Assembly: GCA_023460955.1 (NCBI GenBank)
Contig: JAEWOH010000076.1
Span: 5,586-69,585, forward strand
Direction: 5' to 3'
Length of the DNA: 64,000 nt
Source of the DNA: Bacillota bacterium
Lineage (GTDB): Bacteria > Bacillota > Clostridia > Acetivibrionales > DSM-1351
The translations under genes and the position numbers were made by a program. This document shows, piece by piece, positions 25,701-33,354 of this stretch (position 1 is its first letter; the number at the start of each line of letters is the position of its first letter). The notes under the pieces were generated by a model. That model worked only from the letters and a program-made list of their open reading frames with translations. It searched no databases and was not told where the DNA came from.

Positions 25701-26471
25701 ATGTTTACAATAAAATCGCAGTCAGAAATAGATAAAATGAAAAAGGCTGGAGAGGTTTTGTACCAAACTCTTCAGCTGCTAAAAAAGAATATAGTTCCCG
25801 GAGTAACTACCAAGGAGCTTGACAGGATAGCTTTTGAAAATATCAAAAAAAATAATGCAGTACCGTCATTTAAGGGCTATAACCCCGGAGTGCCTGGGTT
25901 AATTCCTTTTCCGGCAAGTATTTGTACATCCGTGAATGAAGAAGTTGTTCATGGAATCCCAAGCAGTTTAAATCATTTAAAAGATGGCGATATTATAAGC
26001 ATAGATGTCGGAGTTTATTTAAATGGTTATCATGCCGATGCTGCAAGGACTTTCGGAGTTGGAAAAATCTCTGATGAGGCACAAAACCTCATTAATGAAA
26101 CACGCCAATGTTTCTATGAGGGATTGAAGCAGATGGTCATTGGAAAACATATCAAAGATATCTCTGAAGCAATTCAGAACCATGCCGAAAGTAAAGGTTT
26201 ATCGGTAGTAAGAGATTTTGTAGGCCATGGTATAGGAAAAGACCTTCATGAGCTTCCTGATATACCGAACTATGTTACAAAGCGTAGGGGGGCAAAACTG
26301 GAAAGCGGAATGACAATAGCTGTTGAGCCGATGATAAATATCGGTGCTTACGATGTAAAAGTTCTAGAGAACGGCTGGACGGTGATTACTACTGACGGAT
26401 CACTTTCAGCTCACTACGAGAATACAGTAGCAATTACAGAAAATGGACCACAAATTTTAACAAAGTTTTAA
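25701..26471 (+). CDS. map: Methionine aminopeptidase, type I
   Basis: It removes the initiator Met from nascent proteins. The dinuclear metal ligands are visible: DVGVYLNGYHADAARTF (two Asp), GHGIGKDLHE (His), AVEPMI (Glu) and YENTVAIT (Glu). At 256 residues it is a standard type Ia enzyme without an N-terminal zinc finger. It follows adk by 4 nt and is probably cotranscribed with it. Confidence 0.97.
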   Translation: MFTIKSQSEIDKMKKAGEVLYQTLQLLKKNIVPGVTTKELDRIAFENIKKNNAVPSFKGYNPGVPGLIPFPASICTSVNEEVVHGIPSSLNHLKDGDIISIDVGVYLNGYHADAARTFGVGKISDEAQNLINETRQCFYEGLKQMVIGKHIKDISEAIQNHAESKGLSVVRDFVGHGIGKDLHELPDIPNYVTKRRGAKLESGMTIAVEPMINIGAYDVKVLENGWTVITTDGSLSAHYENTVAITENGPQILTKF

Positions 26472-26609
26472 AGAATTTTAATAAAGACTATTGTTATTAT
26501 TAAGGTTTTCCTGTATAATTTATATTTGGTTTGACCACTATCGTTTTGTGTCCTTGATGCTTATGATAGTTGATGAAAAATGTAAATTTTATGCATAGAG
26601 GTGAAAGGT

Positions 26610-26891
26610 TTGAGTGTAGTCCTGGGACAGGTTGTCTATTCAAAAGCAGGTCGGGACGAAGGGCGGATTTTCGTAGTAACCGGTATTATTGATGATAAAT
26701 ATGTTTATGTTTGTGATGGTGATCTGCGTAGACTTGAAAATCCTAAGAAGAAAAAGATTAAGCATTTAAACATTACTACTTTTATTATTGAGTTTCTATC
26801 CCAGAAACTTAATTCAAGCATGAAAATTACTAACGCTGACATCAGAAAAGCTCTTGCTGAGGTTAAGGAAGCAAAGGTAAGCGAAGAATGA
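26610..26891 (+). CDS. KOW-domain RNA-binding protein
   Basis: This short basic protein (93 residues) has an N-terminal KOW-like motif, LGQVVYSKAGRDEGRIFVV, followed by a lysine-rich stretch NPKKKKIKHLN. Proteins of this type stand between map and infA in many Clostridia and are annotated as KOW-domain or L14-like RNA-binding proteins; the exact function is unknown. The start is probably TTG at 26610, about 5 nt after AGGTGA; GTG at 26601 is the alternative and overlaps that ribosome-binding site. Confidence 0.85.
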   Translation: MSVVLGQVVYSKAGRDEGRIFVVTGIIDDKYVYVCDGDLRRLENPKKKKIKHLNITTFIIEFLSQKLNSSMKITNADIRKALAEVKEAKVSEE

Positions 26892-26975
26892 TATCAGTTA
26901 TATTATAAGTAAATTTATAATCCATTCATCAGTTGTTCTTATATATTTGATGAAAGCTCTGGAGGAGGTGCTAGT

Positions 26976-27194
26976 TTGGCAAAAGATGATGTTATAGAAG
27001 TCGAAGGAACAGTTATTGAAGCATTACCAAATGCTATGTTCCAGGTTGAACTTGAAAATGGCCATAAGGTTTTGGCTCATATATCGGGAAAGCTTAGAAT
27101 GAATTTTATCAGGATACTTCCCGGTGATAAAGTTACAATTGAATTGTCCCCATACGACCTTACCAGAGGAAGGATTACTTGGAGAGCAAAATAA
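26976..27194 (+). CDS. infA: Translation initiation factor IF-1
   Basis: IF-1 (72 residues) is a single S1/OB fold: MAKDDVIEVEGTVIEALPNA, then ENGHKVLAHISGKLRMNFIR and LPGDKVTIELSPYDLTRGRI. It blocks the 30S A site during initiation. The start is TTG at 26976 with GGAGGAGG upstream. Confidence 0.98.
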   Translation: MAKDDVIEVEGTVIEALPNAMFQVELENGHKVLAHISGKLRMNFIRILPGDKVTIELSPYDLTRGRITWRAK

Positions 27195-27287
27195 TATATA
27201 CCTCTACTGGTAATATGGGAAAGGTATTATTAATATAAAATAACCAATTTAAGCTAATTTGTTTCTTATTATAAGGAGGCTACAACA

Positions 27288-27401
27288 ATGAAAGTTAAAC
27301 CATCAGTTAAGACTATATGTGAAAAGTGCAAGATAATTAAGAGAAAAGGCAGAGTTATGATTATCTGCGAAAATCCTAAGCACAAGCAAAAGCAAGGCTA
27401 A
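27288..27401 (+). CDS. rpmJ: 50S ribosomal protein L36
   Basis: A 37-residue frame, MKVKPSVKTICEKCKIIKRK and onward, has the zinc-binding form of L36: C-x2-C, then Cys and His (CENPKHKQ). AAGGAGG precedes the ATG. It stands between infA and rpsM as in other Firmicutes. Confidence 0.97.
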   Translation: MKVKPSVKTICEKCKIIKRKGRVMIICENPKHKQKQG

Positions 27402-27789
27402 TTTAACAATTAGAGACATCTTTTGTTTCAAATTGTAGTATGTATTAAGCAACACCTGGAAAGGTTGATTAACAACCTAAAGCATTATAACTTTCGTAAA
27501 ATCTCACAAGAAGCGGCTGGACATTGAATTTCATTCAATCGAATTTTAAATTCATTTGAATCATCCCAATTCTTTGTTATTCTTGATGATATTTTAATAT
27601 TTGACGATATCGTTTGGATTAGATACCATAGATGGGGTTGTCTTGGGAAGGACAATTTTAATTTATCTTATCCTTCGGTGGAGAATTAGCATGAGCTGCG
27701 TAAAGTAAATAAACAGCTTTACGCCCAAAAGCCTACTGGCTTTAACAAGAATAAGTTTAGAAGAAATCATTTGGAGGTGTAGGAAAAGT
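27402..27789 (+). promoter_or_regulatory. 388-nt structured leader/spacer upstream of rpsM
   Basis: No gene is convincing here, yet the stretch is far longer than other spacers in the operon. It contains hairpins AGGTTG/CAACCT (around 27461-27478), TTGTC/GACAA (around 27638-27655), GCGTAAAG/CTTTACGC (around 27698-27724) and AAAGCC/GGCTTT (around 27728-27743). In other bacteria S4 controls the alpha operon through a leader before rpsM; rpsD is in this operon, so S4 control is possible but inferred. Confidence 0.45.
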
Positions 27790-28158
27790 ATGGCACGTAT
27801 TGCCGGAGTAGATTTGCCCAGAGAGAAAAGGGTTGAAATTGGTCTCACTTACATTTTTGGAATCGGAAGAGCTAAGTCAAACGAAATACTCGTTAAAACT
27901 GGTATCAATCCTGATACAAGAGTAAGAGATCTTACTGACGATGAAATCAGCAAACTCAGAGAAACAATTGACAAAGATTATAAGGTTGAAGGTGACCTTA
28001 GAAGAGAAGTAGCGTTGAACATCAAGCGTCTTATTGAAATAGGATGCTACAGAGGAAGAAGACACAGAATGGGTCTTCCAGTTAGAGGTCAACGTACAAA
28101 GACTAACGCAAGGACTAGAAAAGGCCCTTCAAAGACCGTTAGCGGTAGAAAGAAATAG
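27790..28158 (+). CDS. rpsM: 30S ribosomal protein S13
   Basis: S13 (122 residues) begins MARIAGVDLPREKRVEIGLT and ends with the basic RGQRTKTNARTRKGPSKTV tail that contacts P-site tRNA. It is first in the alpha-operon segment, preceded by the long structured leader. Confidence 0.98.
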   Translation: MARIAGVDLPREKRVEIGLTYIFGIGRAKSNEILVKTGINPDTRVRDLTDDEISKLRETIDKDYKVEGDLRREVALNIKRLIEIGCYRGRRHRMGLPVRGQRTKTNARTRKGPSKTVSGRKK

Positions 28159-28179
28159 TTAAAGGAGGTTTGCGAACAC

Positions 28180-28584
28180 ATGGCAACAAAGACTGCTGGT
28201 GCTAAAAGGACTACCAGAAAAAGAAGAGAACGTAAGAATATTGAACGTGGAGCTGCTCATATCCGTTCATCTTTTAATAATACAATAGTTACCCTGACAG
28301 ATACTGCCGGTAATGCACTTTCATGGGCAAGTGCAGGTGGATTAGGTTTCAGAGGTTCAAGAAAGAGCACACCATTCGCTGCTCAGATGGCAGCAGAAAC
28401 AGCTGCGAAGGCTGCAATGGAACACGGACTTAAAACTGTTGAAGTATACGTAAAGGGACCTGGAGCAGGTAGAGAAGCTGCAATCAGAGCATTGCAAGCT
28501 GCTGGTTTAGAAGTAAGCCTTATAAAGGATGTTACACCAATTCCTCATAACGGCTGCAGACCACCTAAGCGTAGAAGAGTTTAA
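28180..28584 (+). CDS. rpsK: 30S ribosomal protein S11
   Basis: S11 (134 residues) has AHIRSSFNNTIVTLTDTAGN and the C-terminal DVTPIPHNGCRPPKRRRV signature. It forms the 30S platform with S18 and S6. Confidence 0.98.
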   Translation: MATKTAGAKRTTRKRRERKNIERGAAHIRSSFNNTIVTLTDTAGNALSWASAGGLGFRGSRKSTPFAAQMAAETAAKAAMEHGLKTVEVYVKGPGAGREAAIRALQAAGLEVSLIKDVTPIPHNGCRPPKRRRV

Positions 28585-28611
28585 TTGATTATTATGGAGG
28601 TGTAAATTTAG

Positions 28612-29238
28612 ATGGCAAGATATACTGAAGCATCTTGCAGACTCTGCCGTAGAGAAGGCGAAAAGCTATTCTTAAAGGGCGAGAGATGCTATACTGATAA
28701 ATGTTCTGTAGCAAGAAGAGCTTATGCTCCTGGACAACATGGACAGGCAAGGAAGAAAATGTCTGAATATGGCATACAGCTTCGTGAGAAGCAAAAAGTA
28801 AGAAGATTTTATGGCGTATTGGAAAGTCAGTTCAGTGAATACTTTGAAATGGCCGCAAGACGTAAGGGTATTACAGGTGAAAACTTGTTACAAATACTTG
28901 AAACAAGACTTGACAATGCAGTTTATAGACTAGGTCTCGGTACTTCAAGACCTGAATCAAGACAGTTGGTAACTCATGGTCACTTCACAGTTAATGGTAA
29001 GCGTGTAAACATTCCTTCATACCTCTTAAAGGTTGGAGATGTAATAGCACTTGCTACTAAGAGCAGAAGCTCTGAAAAAGTTAAAGCAATCAGCGATATC
29101 ACAGGTGGAAAAGTTGTTCCAAAGTGGCTCGAATATGATGCTGAAAACTTCACAGGAAAAGTAGTTGCTCTTCCTGCAAGAGAAGATATTGATTTACCAA
29201 TCAAGGAACACTTGATTGTAGAGTTGTACTCCAAGTAA
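28612..29238 (+). CDS. rpsD: 30S ribosomal protein S4, zinc-binding form
   Basis: S4 (208 residues) keeps the N-terminal zinc knuckle CRLCRREGEKLFLKGERC and the S4 RNA-binding domain LETRLDNAVYRLGLGTSRPE. S4 is a primary 16S binder and in some bacteria represses the alpha operon, where this gene lies. Confidence 0.98.
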   Translation: MARYTEASCRLCRREGEKLFLKGERCYTDKCSVARRAYAPGQHGQARKKMSEYGIQLREKQKVRRFYGVLESQFSEYFEMAARRKGITGENLLQILETRLDNAVYRLGLGTSRPESRQLVTHGHFTVNGKRVNIPSYLLKVGDVIALATKSRSSEKVKAISDITGGKVVPKWLEYDAENFTGKVVALPAREDIDLPIKEHLIVELYSK

Positions 29239-29390
29239 TAATAAGTAATGTTACAAAGGACTTGGAAGCAACTGAAAGGATTATTGATATAATAATTCTC
29301 TATGAGAATGTATATAATGTAGCTGCAAAAGCGGCATACATGGAATCAGTTGCCCTCAAAAAATAAAAAGTTGTTAAGGGAGGGTTCTTG

Positions 29391-30338
29391 GTGATAGAAA
29401 TAGAAAAGCCTAGAATTGAATGTGTAGCTAATAGCGACGATAACACATATGGCAAGTTTATAGTTGAGCCTTTGGAAAGAGGTTATGGTATTACACTTGG
29501 TAACTCATTGAGAAGAATTTTACTCTCATCATTGCCGGGTGCAGCTGTTAATTCAATCAAGATCGATGGAGTATTACATGAATTCTCCACTGTTCCTGGT
29601 GTAGTCGAAGACGTAACAGAAATAATACTTAACATCAAGTCTCTTTCATTAAAGATACATGGCGAAGGATCAAAAGTTATTTATATTGATGCAAACGGGG
29701 AAGGACCAATCACCGGTGGTGATATTATCACTGACCAGGATGTAGAAATTCTGAACCCAGATCTTCATATTGCAACATTAAATGGTGACCACAGATTCTA
29801 CATGGAACTTGTGATCAGCAAGGGAAGAGGATATGTTTCAGCTGAGAAAAACAAGCAGCCTGGGCAGCCTATCGGTGTAATACCTGTTGACTCGATTTAT
29901 ACTCCTGTTAAAAAGGTTAATTATACTGTTGAGAATACCCGTGTTGGTCAGATTACAGACTATGACAAGCTTACTTTGGAAGTATGGACTGATGGCAGCA
30001 TCAATCCTGACGAGGCTATTAGCCTTGGTGCAAAGATATTAAGCGAGCATCTGAATCTGTTTGTTGATTTGTCAGACCAAGCTAAGCACACAGAAATCAT
30101 GGTAGAAAAAGAAGAAACTAAGAAGGAAAAGGTTCTTGAAATGACAATTGAAGAATTGGATCTCTCAGTTAGATCCTACAATTGCCTAAAGAGAGCCGGA
30201 ATTAATACTGTTGAAGATCTTACCAACAAAACCGAAGAGGATATGATGAAGGTAAGAAATCTCGGTAGAAAGTCCCTTGAAGAAGTTCTTCAGAAATTGC
30301 AGGCACTTGGACTTGAATTAGCTCCAAGCGAGGAATAA
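29391..30338 (+). CDS. rpoA: DNA-directed RNA polymerase subunit alpha
   Basis: The alpha subunit (315 residues) nucleates RNA polymerase assembly. The N-terminal dimerisation domain has EPLERGYGITLGNSLRRILL; after a charged linker (residues about 225-245) the C-terminal domain has LDLSVRSYNCLKRAGINTVEDL, which contacts UP elements and activators. GTG at 29391 is chosen because AAGGGAGGG lies about 7 nt before it; TTG at 29388 is only 4 nt away. Confidence 0.97.
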   Translation: MIEIEKPRIECVANSDDNTYGKFIVEPLERGYGITLGNSLRRILLSSLPGAAVNSIKIDGVLHEFSTVPGVVEDVTEIILNIKSLSLKIHGEGSKVIYIDANGEGPITGGDIITDQDVEILNPDLHIATLNGDHRFYMELVISKGRGYVSAEKNKQPGQPIGVIPVDSIYTPVKKVNYTVENTRVGQITDYDKLTLEVWTDGSINPDEAISLGAKILSEHLNLFVDLSDQAKHTEIMVEKEETKKEKVLEMTIEELDLSVRSYNCLKRAGINTVEDLTNKTEEDMMKVRNLGRKSLEEVLQKLQALGLELAPSEE

Positions 30339-30395
30339 GTGAAAATTTACTATACATTAGTTTATAAGTAAACAACGGGTAAGGAGGGATAGGTA

Positions 30396-30920
30396 ATGCC
30401 AGGTCAAAGAAAGTTAGGGCGTGCAACTGACCAAAGAAAGGCAATTTTAAAGAATCTTACAACTGCTTTATTTGTAAGTGGAAGAATCGAAACTACTGAA
30501 GCGAGAGCTAAGGAAGTTAAAAATATTGCAGAAAAACTTATCACTATAGCAATCAAGGAAGCTGACAACTTTACTTCAAAGCAGGTAAAGGTAAGTTCAG
30601 CCAAAGTTGACAGCAAAGGTGCTAAGCTAACTGACTCAAAGACATCCAAGAACGGTAACAAGTACTTGGTAATCGAGAGAGAAACAAAGACTGATATGGT
30701 ATCAGTTGATAATGCTTCAAGACTTCATGCAAGAAGACTTATAATGAATTGGGTATACAGACCAACAACTGCTGATGGAAAGAACGTAAACATCACAGAT
30801 AAGCTTTTTGATGAGATTGCTCCTAAGTACAAGGGCAAAAACGGTGGTTACACAAGAATATATAAGCTCGGACCAAGAAGAGGCGACGCTGCTGAAATGG
30901 TTATACTTGAGTTAGTATAA
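30396..30920 (+). CDS. rplQ: 50S ribosomal protein L17 with internal insertion
   Basis: L17 is recognised by MPGQRKLGRATDQRKAILKN and the C-terminal GGYTRIYKLGPRRGDAAEMV. The protein has 174 residues against roughly 115-130 in most bacteria; the excess lies between about residues 60 and 105 (KVSSAKVDSKGAKLTDSKTS and a following beta segment). It is the last ribosomal gene of the supercluster. Confidence 0.96.
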   Translation: MPGQRKLGRATDQRKAILKNLTTALFVSGRIETTEARAKEVKNIAEKLITIAIKEADNFTSKQVKVSSAKVDSKGAKLTDSKTSKNGNKYLVIERETKTDMVSVDNASRLHARRLIMNWVYRPTTADGKNVNITDKLFDEIAPKYKGKNGGYTRIYKLGPRRGDAAEMVILELV

Positions 30921-30925
30921 TTCGT

Positions 30926-30953
30926 TTGATTATTTAAATAATTAAGCTATAAT
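30926..30953 (+). promoter_or_regulatory. Putative promoter downstream of rplQ
   Basis: TTGATT (30926-30931), 16-bp spacer, TATAAT (30948-30953). It could drive the structured element and ecfA1 separately from the ribosomal operon. Confidence 0.5.
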
Positions 30954-31006
30954 ATAGGGGATTAGACATGTCGGTAACGAATATTACCTGCAAGTTTAGT
31001 CCCTAT
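30954..31006 (+). other. Long hairpin after rplQ (leader hairpin or terminator)
   Basis: ATAGGG (30954-30959) and GATTAGAC pair with GTTTAGT (30994-31000) and CCCTAT (31001-31006), with an inner stem GGTAA/TTACC (30973-30988). The hairpin begins at the expected +1 of the preceding promoter and has only a weak T-run after it, so it may be the 5' part of the leader or the end of the ribosomal operon. Confidence 0.45.
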
Positions 31007-31071
31007 ATTTGTATATGGTAATTATTACTTAAATCATGATTTAAGTATATGACTATCAGACTTATTAATCC

Positions 31072-31306
31072 AAGTACGAGAGTATAACTTTTTAAAATGC
31101 GAAACTCAGTTAAAAGTACATGCTGAAAAAGTCGGTGAAGCATAAGTATTCTAACCGGCAAAGTGACAGGAGGTCACTTTGATGCAGCACGCTCGACCTG
31201 GATGGTCGAGTCGCTGCGACGGTAAAGAATATTTATGGTGAATCGTGACTTTTACAAGCGTGTGCTTTGGGAGTTTGCTATTTTAAAAGCTTATACGGGA
31301 GTACTT
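31072..31306 (+). ncRNA. Structured element copy 1 (candidate RNA, upstream of ecfA1)
   Basis: This is one of two related, gene-free elements flanking ecfA1. Visible helices: 5' hairpin GTAC-GAGA-GTAT (31074-31085), basal stem CTTTTTAAAAT (31088-31098) with ATTTTAAAAG (31280-31289), AAACTC/GAGTTT (31102-31107 with 31271-31276), AAAAGTC/GACTTTT (31127-31133 with 31247-31253), TATTCT/AGAATA (31147-31152 with 31226-31231), hairpin CAAAGTGAC/GTCACTTTG (31159-31181), hairpin CTCGACC/GGTCGAG (31192-31210), and 3' hairpin TAC-GGGA-GTA (31294-31303). Both end hairpins have GNRA tetraloops. I do not recognise a named family. The strand is assumed from the flanking genes. Confidence 0.6.
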
Positions 31307-31381
31307 ATTTAATTGTGTTAAATAATATTAGAAAATATATTGGAACTCTATATAATTGGTTCATAAACTTTGGAGGGTAAT

Positions 31382-32230
31382 ATGAGTATTTTTTTTGACG
31401 TTCAGGAAGTGAGTTTTTCATATAGCACTTATGGTGACGTACCCGTTGAAGTACCTGCACTGGAAAATGTATCCGCAAAAATAAAAAAAGGTGATTTCGT
31501 TGTCCTTCTAGGGAGGAATGGATCGGGTAAGTCTACATTTTCAAGACTGTTGAATGCACTTCTTGTACCAAAGAAAGGTATTGTACTTGTAGCAGGAAAG
31601 GACACTTCAATTGAAGAAAATGTCTGGGAGATCAGGAGTACAGCCGGTATGGTATTTCAGAATCCTGACAATCAGATTATTGCGACAACAGTTGAAGAGG
31701 ATGTAGCCTTTGGACCTGAAAACCTTGGAGTTGAGCCCTCTGATATAAGAAAAAGGGTTGACGAAGCTCTTGAAACCGTCGGTATCAGTGAATTTAAAAG
31801 AAATGCTCCGCATCTTCTGTCCGGAGGTCAGAAGCAACGTGTAGCCATTGCGGGTATTCTCGCTATGAAACCTGACTGCATTATTCTTGATGAAGCGACC
31901 TCCATGCTTGACCCTGTAGGTCGCAAAGAAGTTATTAAAGTACTGAAGAAGCTTAATAAGGAAGAGAACATAACGATAATCCATATAACTCATCATATGG
32001 ACGAAGCAGCTATTGCAGACAGGTTAATAATAATCGACCACGGTCAAATAATTCTGGACGGGACTCCAAAAGAGGTTTTCAGTAATGTTGAAATGGTGAA
32101 AAGTCTTGGACTTGATGTACCACAGGTTACTGAGCTGATATATAACCTACAAAAACAGGGCTTTAAGATTGATAAGCTGCCGTTAACAGTAGAGGAAGCC
32201 TACGAGATTATTAGGGGCTTAATAAAGTAG
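31382..32230 (+). CDS. ecfA1: ECF transporter ATPase EcfA1
   Basis: EcfA1 is one of the two ABC ATPases energising group II ECF importers for vitamins and metals. Walker A GRNGSGKST lies at about residues 39-47; the signature is LSGGQKQRVAIAG and Walker B CIILDEATSMLDP. The C-terminal part has the LGLDVPQVTEL segment typical of EcfA. ATG at 31382 follows GGAGGG at 31372-31377. In Clostridia ecfA1 is normally followed directly by ecfA2-ecfT-truA; here about 8 kb separates it from them, and a related structured element lies on each side. Confidence 0.95.
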   Translation: MSIFFDVQEVSFSYSTYGDVPVEVPALENVSAKIKKGDFVVLLGRNGSGKSTFSRLLNALLVPKKGIVLVAGKDTSIEENVWEIRSTAGMVFQNPDNQIIATTVEEDVAFGPENLGVEPSDIRKRVDEALETVGISEFKRNAPHLLSGGQKQRVAIAGILAMKPDCIILDEATSMLDPVGRKEVIKVLKKLNKEENITIIHITHHMDEAAIADRLIIIDHGQIILDGTPKEVFSNVEMVKSLGLDVPQVTELIYNLQKQGFKIDKLPLTVEEAYEIIRGLIK

Positions 32231-32240
32231 ATTATTATAG

Positions 32241-32285
32241 ACATTTTGATTTAAAACATTTTGATTTAAAACATTTTGATTTTAA
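32241..32285 (+). repeat. Tandem repeat, 3 units of 15 bp
   Basis: ACATTTTGATTTAAA occurs twice exactly and a third time nearly exactly, directly after ecfA1 and just before structured element copy 2. Confidence 0.85.
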
Positions 32286-32293
32286 ATGTAATG

Positions 32294-32534
32294 CCATCCG
32301 GTACGCGAGTATGACTTTAATTAATGGGAAGCACGGTTAGAAGCAAGTGCCGAAATTTCAAGGCGAAAAATCAGGTAATCTAGCCGGCAAAGCGGCAGGA
32401 CGCCGCTTTGAGCATAAGAGACACAGGAAGTGGCTTGTTGTGCGACGGCTAAATTCCTGATATGAGCCGGATGAAATTTCGCATTTGCTTTGGGTGCAAT
32501 CCATTAGTTAAAGTTGTACGGGAGTAAAGGATGG
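32294..32534 (+). ncRNA. Structured element copy 2 (candidate RNA, downstream of ecfA1)
   Basis: It has the same architecture as copy 1 with different bases in the helices: outer CCATCC/GGATGG (32294-32299 with 32529-32534), 5' hairpin GTAC-GCGA-GTAT (32301-32312), basal stem CTTTAATTAATGG with CCATTAGTTAAAG (32315-32327 with 32501-32513), GCAC/GTGC (32331-32334 with 32494-32497), GAAATTTC with GAAATTTC (32352-32359 with 32473-32480), ATCAGG/CCTGAT (32370-32375 with 32456-32461), TAGCC/GGCTA (32381-32385 with 32447-32451), hairpin CAAAGCGGC/GCCGCTTTG (32388-32410), and 3' hairpin GTAC-GGGA-GTA (32516-32526). Sequence shared with copy 1 is mostly in loops and joints (CCGGCAAAG, AGGA, GCGACGG). 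Confidence 0.6.
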
Positions 32535-32570
32535 TTTGAATTTAGTTAAAGGTGCAAAGGAGCAAAATGT

Positions 32571-33233
32571 ATGATTTTTGATACAATACTTTTTGACTTG
32601 GATGATACAATACATGATAGAAATAGGTCTTTGTGTAGGTTTGCAGACCTTTTCATATTAAAATATTGTGATGCATTGGACGATGATAGTAAGTTAATTT
32701 TAAGAGATGTTTTTTTTGAAATTGATAACAAAGGATACAGACCAAGAGAAGAAGTATTTAAAGAGTTACAAGACAGATTCTCATGGAAATATAAACCAGA
32801 CTTAAAAGAATTAATTTGTTTTTGGAATGTTGAGTTTCCCAAGTGTGCAGAACCTATGCCTAATATATACAATGTTTTAGATTACTTTAGAGATAAGAAC
32901 ATAAAAATGGGGATTGTAACAAATGGTAATTCAAATTTTCAAAATACCAAAATTGATAAATTGGATTTTAGAAAATATATGAAGACTATAATTATTTCTG
33001 AAGAGGTTGATATTAGAAAGCCTGACCCTAAAATATTTGATCTCGCGTTATCAAATATTAACTCAAATAATGAAAAAACTCTGTTTGTCGGAGATAATCC
33101 TTTTATGGATATAAAAGGAGCAATTGATGCTGGTTTAGTTTCTGTCTGGTTAAGTCATGGACAAGTCTGGAATATAAAACACTACATACCAAGATATACT
33201 ATTAATGATATATCTGAACTTATGAAAATATGA
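32571..33233 (+). CDS. HAD superfamily hydrolase
   Basis: Motif I FDLDDTIHD (residues 9-17) supplies the nucleophile Asp and general acid; motif II is IVTNGN; motif III/IV are KPDPKIF and FVGDNPFMDIKGA. The cap between residues 15 and 100 is C1-type helical. Length (220 residues) and motifs match YjjG/YfnB-like nucleotidases or small phosphatases, but the substrate cannot be told. AAAGGAG precedes the ATG; the gene lies immediately downstream of structured element copy 2. Confidence 0.9.
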   Translation: MIFDTILFDLDDTIHDRNRSLCRFADLFILKYCDALDDDSKLILRDVFFEIDNKGYRPREEVFKELQDRFSWKYKPDLKELICFWNVEFPKCAEPMPNIYNVLDYFRDKNIKMGIVTNGNSNFQNTKIDKLDFRKYMKTIIISEEVDIRKPDPKIFDLALSNINSNNEKTLFVGDNPFMDIKGAIDAGLVSVWLSHGQVWNIKHYIPRYTINDISELMKI

Positions 33234-33354
33234 GTAAGTCAGTTTATATGTTAAATTACTCAAAGTGTGAATTTAGGGAAACCCATAATAGTTACCCTAA
33301 AAAAGTATTAAATTACAACCATATGTTGTGACACAGCCCAATAAACTATCTAAA

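Noticed and set aside
31074..31304. Group I or group II intron, or a known riboswitch, for the structured elements
   Set aside because: I see no group II domain V, no group I P7 core, and none of the conserved cores of cobalamin, c-di-GMP, purine or ykkC RNAs; there is no coding frame inside either.
32241..32285. CRISPR array
   Set aside because: The 15-bp units are directly adjacent with no spacers and no cas genes are nearby.
33285..33330. Terminator between the HAD and methyltransferase genes
   Set aside because: TTTAGGG and CCCTAAA can pair, but the loop is long (about 20 nt) and the T-runs are weak.
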